Made by a program: the position numbers and the translations under genes. From NCBI RefSeq assembly GCF_032854445.1, contig NC_088306.1, forward strand, positions 562,501 through 626,500: DNA of 64,000 bases, read 5' to 3'. The DNA comes from Liolophura sinensis (taxonomy: Eukaryota; Mollusca; Polyplacophora; Chitonida; Chitonidae). Below are positions 62,895-64,000 of this stretch, in pieces. Below the pieces are notes generated by a model. It worked only from the letters and a program-made list of their open reading frames with translations. It had not been told where the DNA came from and searched no databases. Position 1 is the first letter of the stretch. Each line of letters begins with the position of its first letter.

Positions 62895-64000
62895 TGGCTT
62901 TCGTGACAGATCAAGCTTACAGACAAACAGAATATGATGGGGACTGTCATTTGATTGGAAAATGCTGGTCATAAAAATTGGCTGTTAATAGCTGTTGTTA
63001 ATTGTTCAGGAAATGAAGGGTGAAACAAAATTAAAATCTGAGATAGATATCTGTTGCAAAAGATCAAATAACAATCAGATGAAAGTACATGATTTTATTG
63101 AATTGATGAAAACCTTTATATGAAAGACTTCCATTAATGGTTTTGATGATTGGCAAGTAAGCTGTTATTACTTGTTGTTGTGATCAATAGCATAATGACT
63201 TCTGTAAGAAAGAAGGAACTGTAGAAGTTGATGTGGAAAATGATGACATGGCTGTTGATGGGTTTGCTAATGTATATGTAGCTTGGGCTAAAACCTTCAT
63301 GTCGGTAATCCTACCTTTATGGTAAACACTACACGTATACTTGTGCAGTTATTGATTTGCTCAGTGTGTTAGTTTGAGTTGATCGCGTAAAAATGGTGCT
63401 AATACCGGTGTACAAGGAAAGGAACTGTAATACTGGCACCCGTAAGCCACGCTTAAAAGTTCAGCTGCAGTAGAATCGGACTCGACGCTGTCCAGTGCAT
63501 AAAATGTACAATCAGTCCTTGATGTCACTGATGGATACATATGTATGTAGGGCCTACGTGTCAGGATACATGGTTTGCATTTCTGTAAATATGCTAGAAT
63601 GTAAAATACAGTGTGGATCAAAAGGCATACGGCTAAATATCTGGGAAGTGGGACATATTGCGTGATTTCAGTGACGGCTGAACCTTCTAATGGAGCGTCA
63701 TCAGTGTGACGTCACAGTAAGAAGACCATACTCATGTACACATAAGCGCATGTCCCTTTTTTCAATATTTAACACTAAATTTAACAATTTATACAGGGGA
63801 AGATAATTATGAGTAAATAATAAATCTGGACAATAATTCTTTAACATAGGGCAACGAAAGACACATGATCTGGAAGTCCAAAAATTCACCATCTCAGTAT
63901 TACGAGAGGAAATACTGACGGTACCTCATTCCTGTTATGGTTCATGCCTCCTACCCGTGGATCCTTATTTCTGCAAACTTCAAGCCGTACCTGTCGTTTC
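62895..64000 (+). other. ESD: ESD 3' flank / UTR
   Basis: No coding signal follows the TGA. An AATAAA at 63819-63824 is a candidate poly(A) signal. The rest is unremarkable AT-rich sequence. Confidence 0.35.

Overview
The window is animal nuclear DNA, most likely from a lophotrochozoan and probably a mollusc such as a bivalve. The pointers are short exons with GT-AG introns, AT-rich intergenic DNA, a very high load of minisatellites, and many tRNA-headed SINEs. The SINEs end in a tail (gattggtgttttacgcc..., minus-strand copies) that I associate with MetaSINE-like elements of molluscs. The species assignment is inference. There are no prokaryotic operons, CRISPR arrays, bona fide tRNA or rRNA genes, or transposon protein genes.

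Two divergent protein genes could be rebuilt exon by exon with consistent splice phases. (1) Minus strand, 47262 down to 19946: 19 coding exons for a 547-residue, about 11-helix membrane protein. It has the GTGILGLP signature of the amino acid/auxin permease (AAAP, Aa_trans) type and is probably an amino acid transporter. (2) Plus strand, 48741 to 62894: nine coding exons for S-formylglutathione hydrolase (esterase D, ESD). At 282 residues it has the length of human ESD, and the catalytic Ser149, Asp226 and His260 fall at the same positions. ESD exon 8 carries an apparent +1/-1 pair of compensating indels that puts a stop codon in frame. The start codons lie 1.5 kb apart, so a shared divergent promoter near 47.3-47.7 kb is likely.

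Layout: 1-15.6 kb is intergenic, with SINEs, five tandem arrays or microsatellites and no recognisable gene. 15.6-19.9 kb is the probable 3' UTR/downstream flank of the transporter. 19.9-47.3 kb is the transporter, with arrays of 37, 171, 131, 98, 67 and 62 bp in its introns. 47.3-48.7 kb is the divergent promoter and ESD 5' region. 48.7-62.9 kb is ESD, with arrays of 51, 57, 31, 25, 34, 73, 67 and 45 bp. 62.9-64 kb is the ESD 3' flank.

The most interesting signal is that several arrays contain exon material rather than purely intronic DNA. The 171-bp array carries four extra, splice-competent copies of transporter exon 15 and looks like a set of mutually exclusive exons. The 62-bp array repeats the splice acceptor and first codons of exon 6 about 27 times. 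The acceptor of exon 7 is duplicated together with one such unit. The 45-bp array repeats the donor and last codons of ESD exon 8. Most long open frames in the window are by-products of repeat periods and are not genes.
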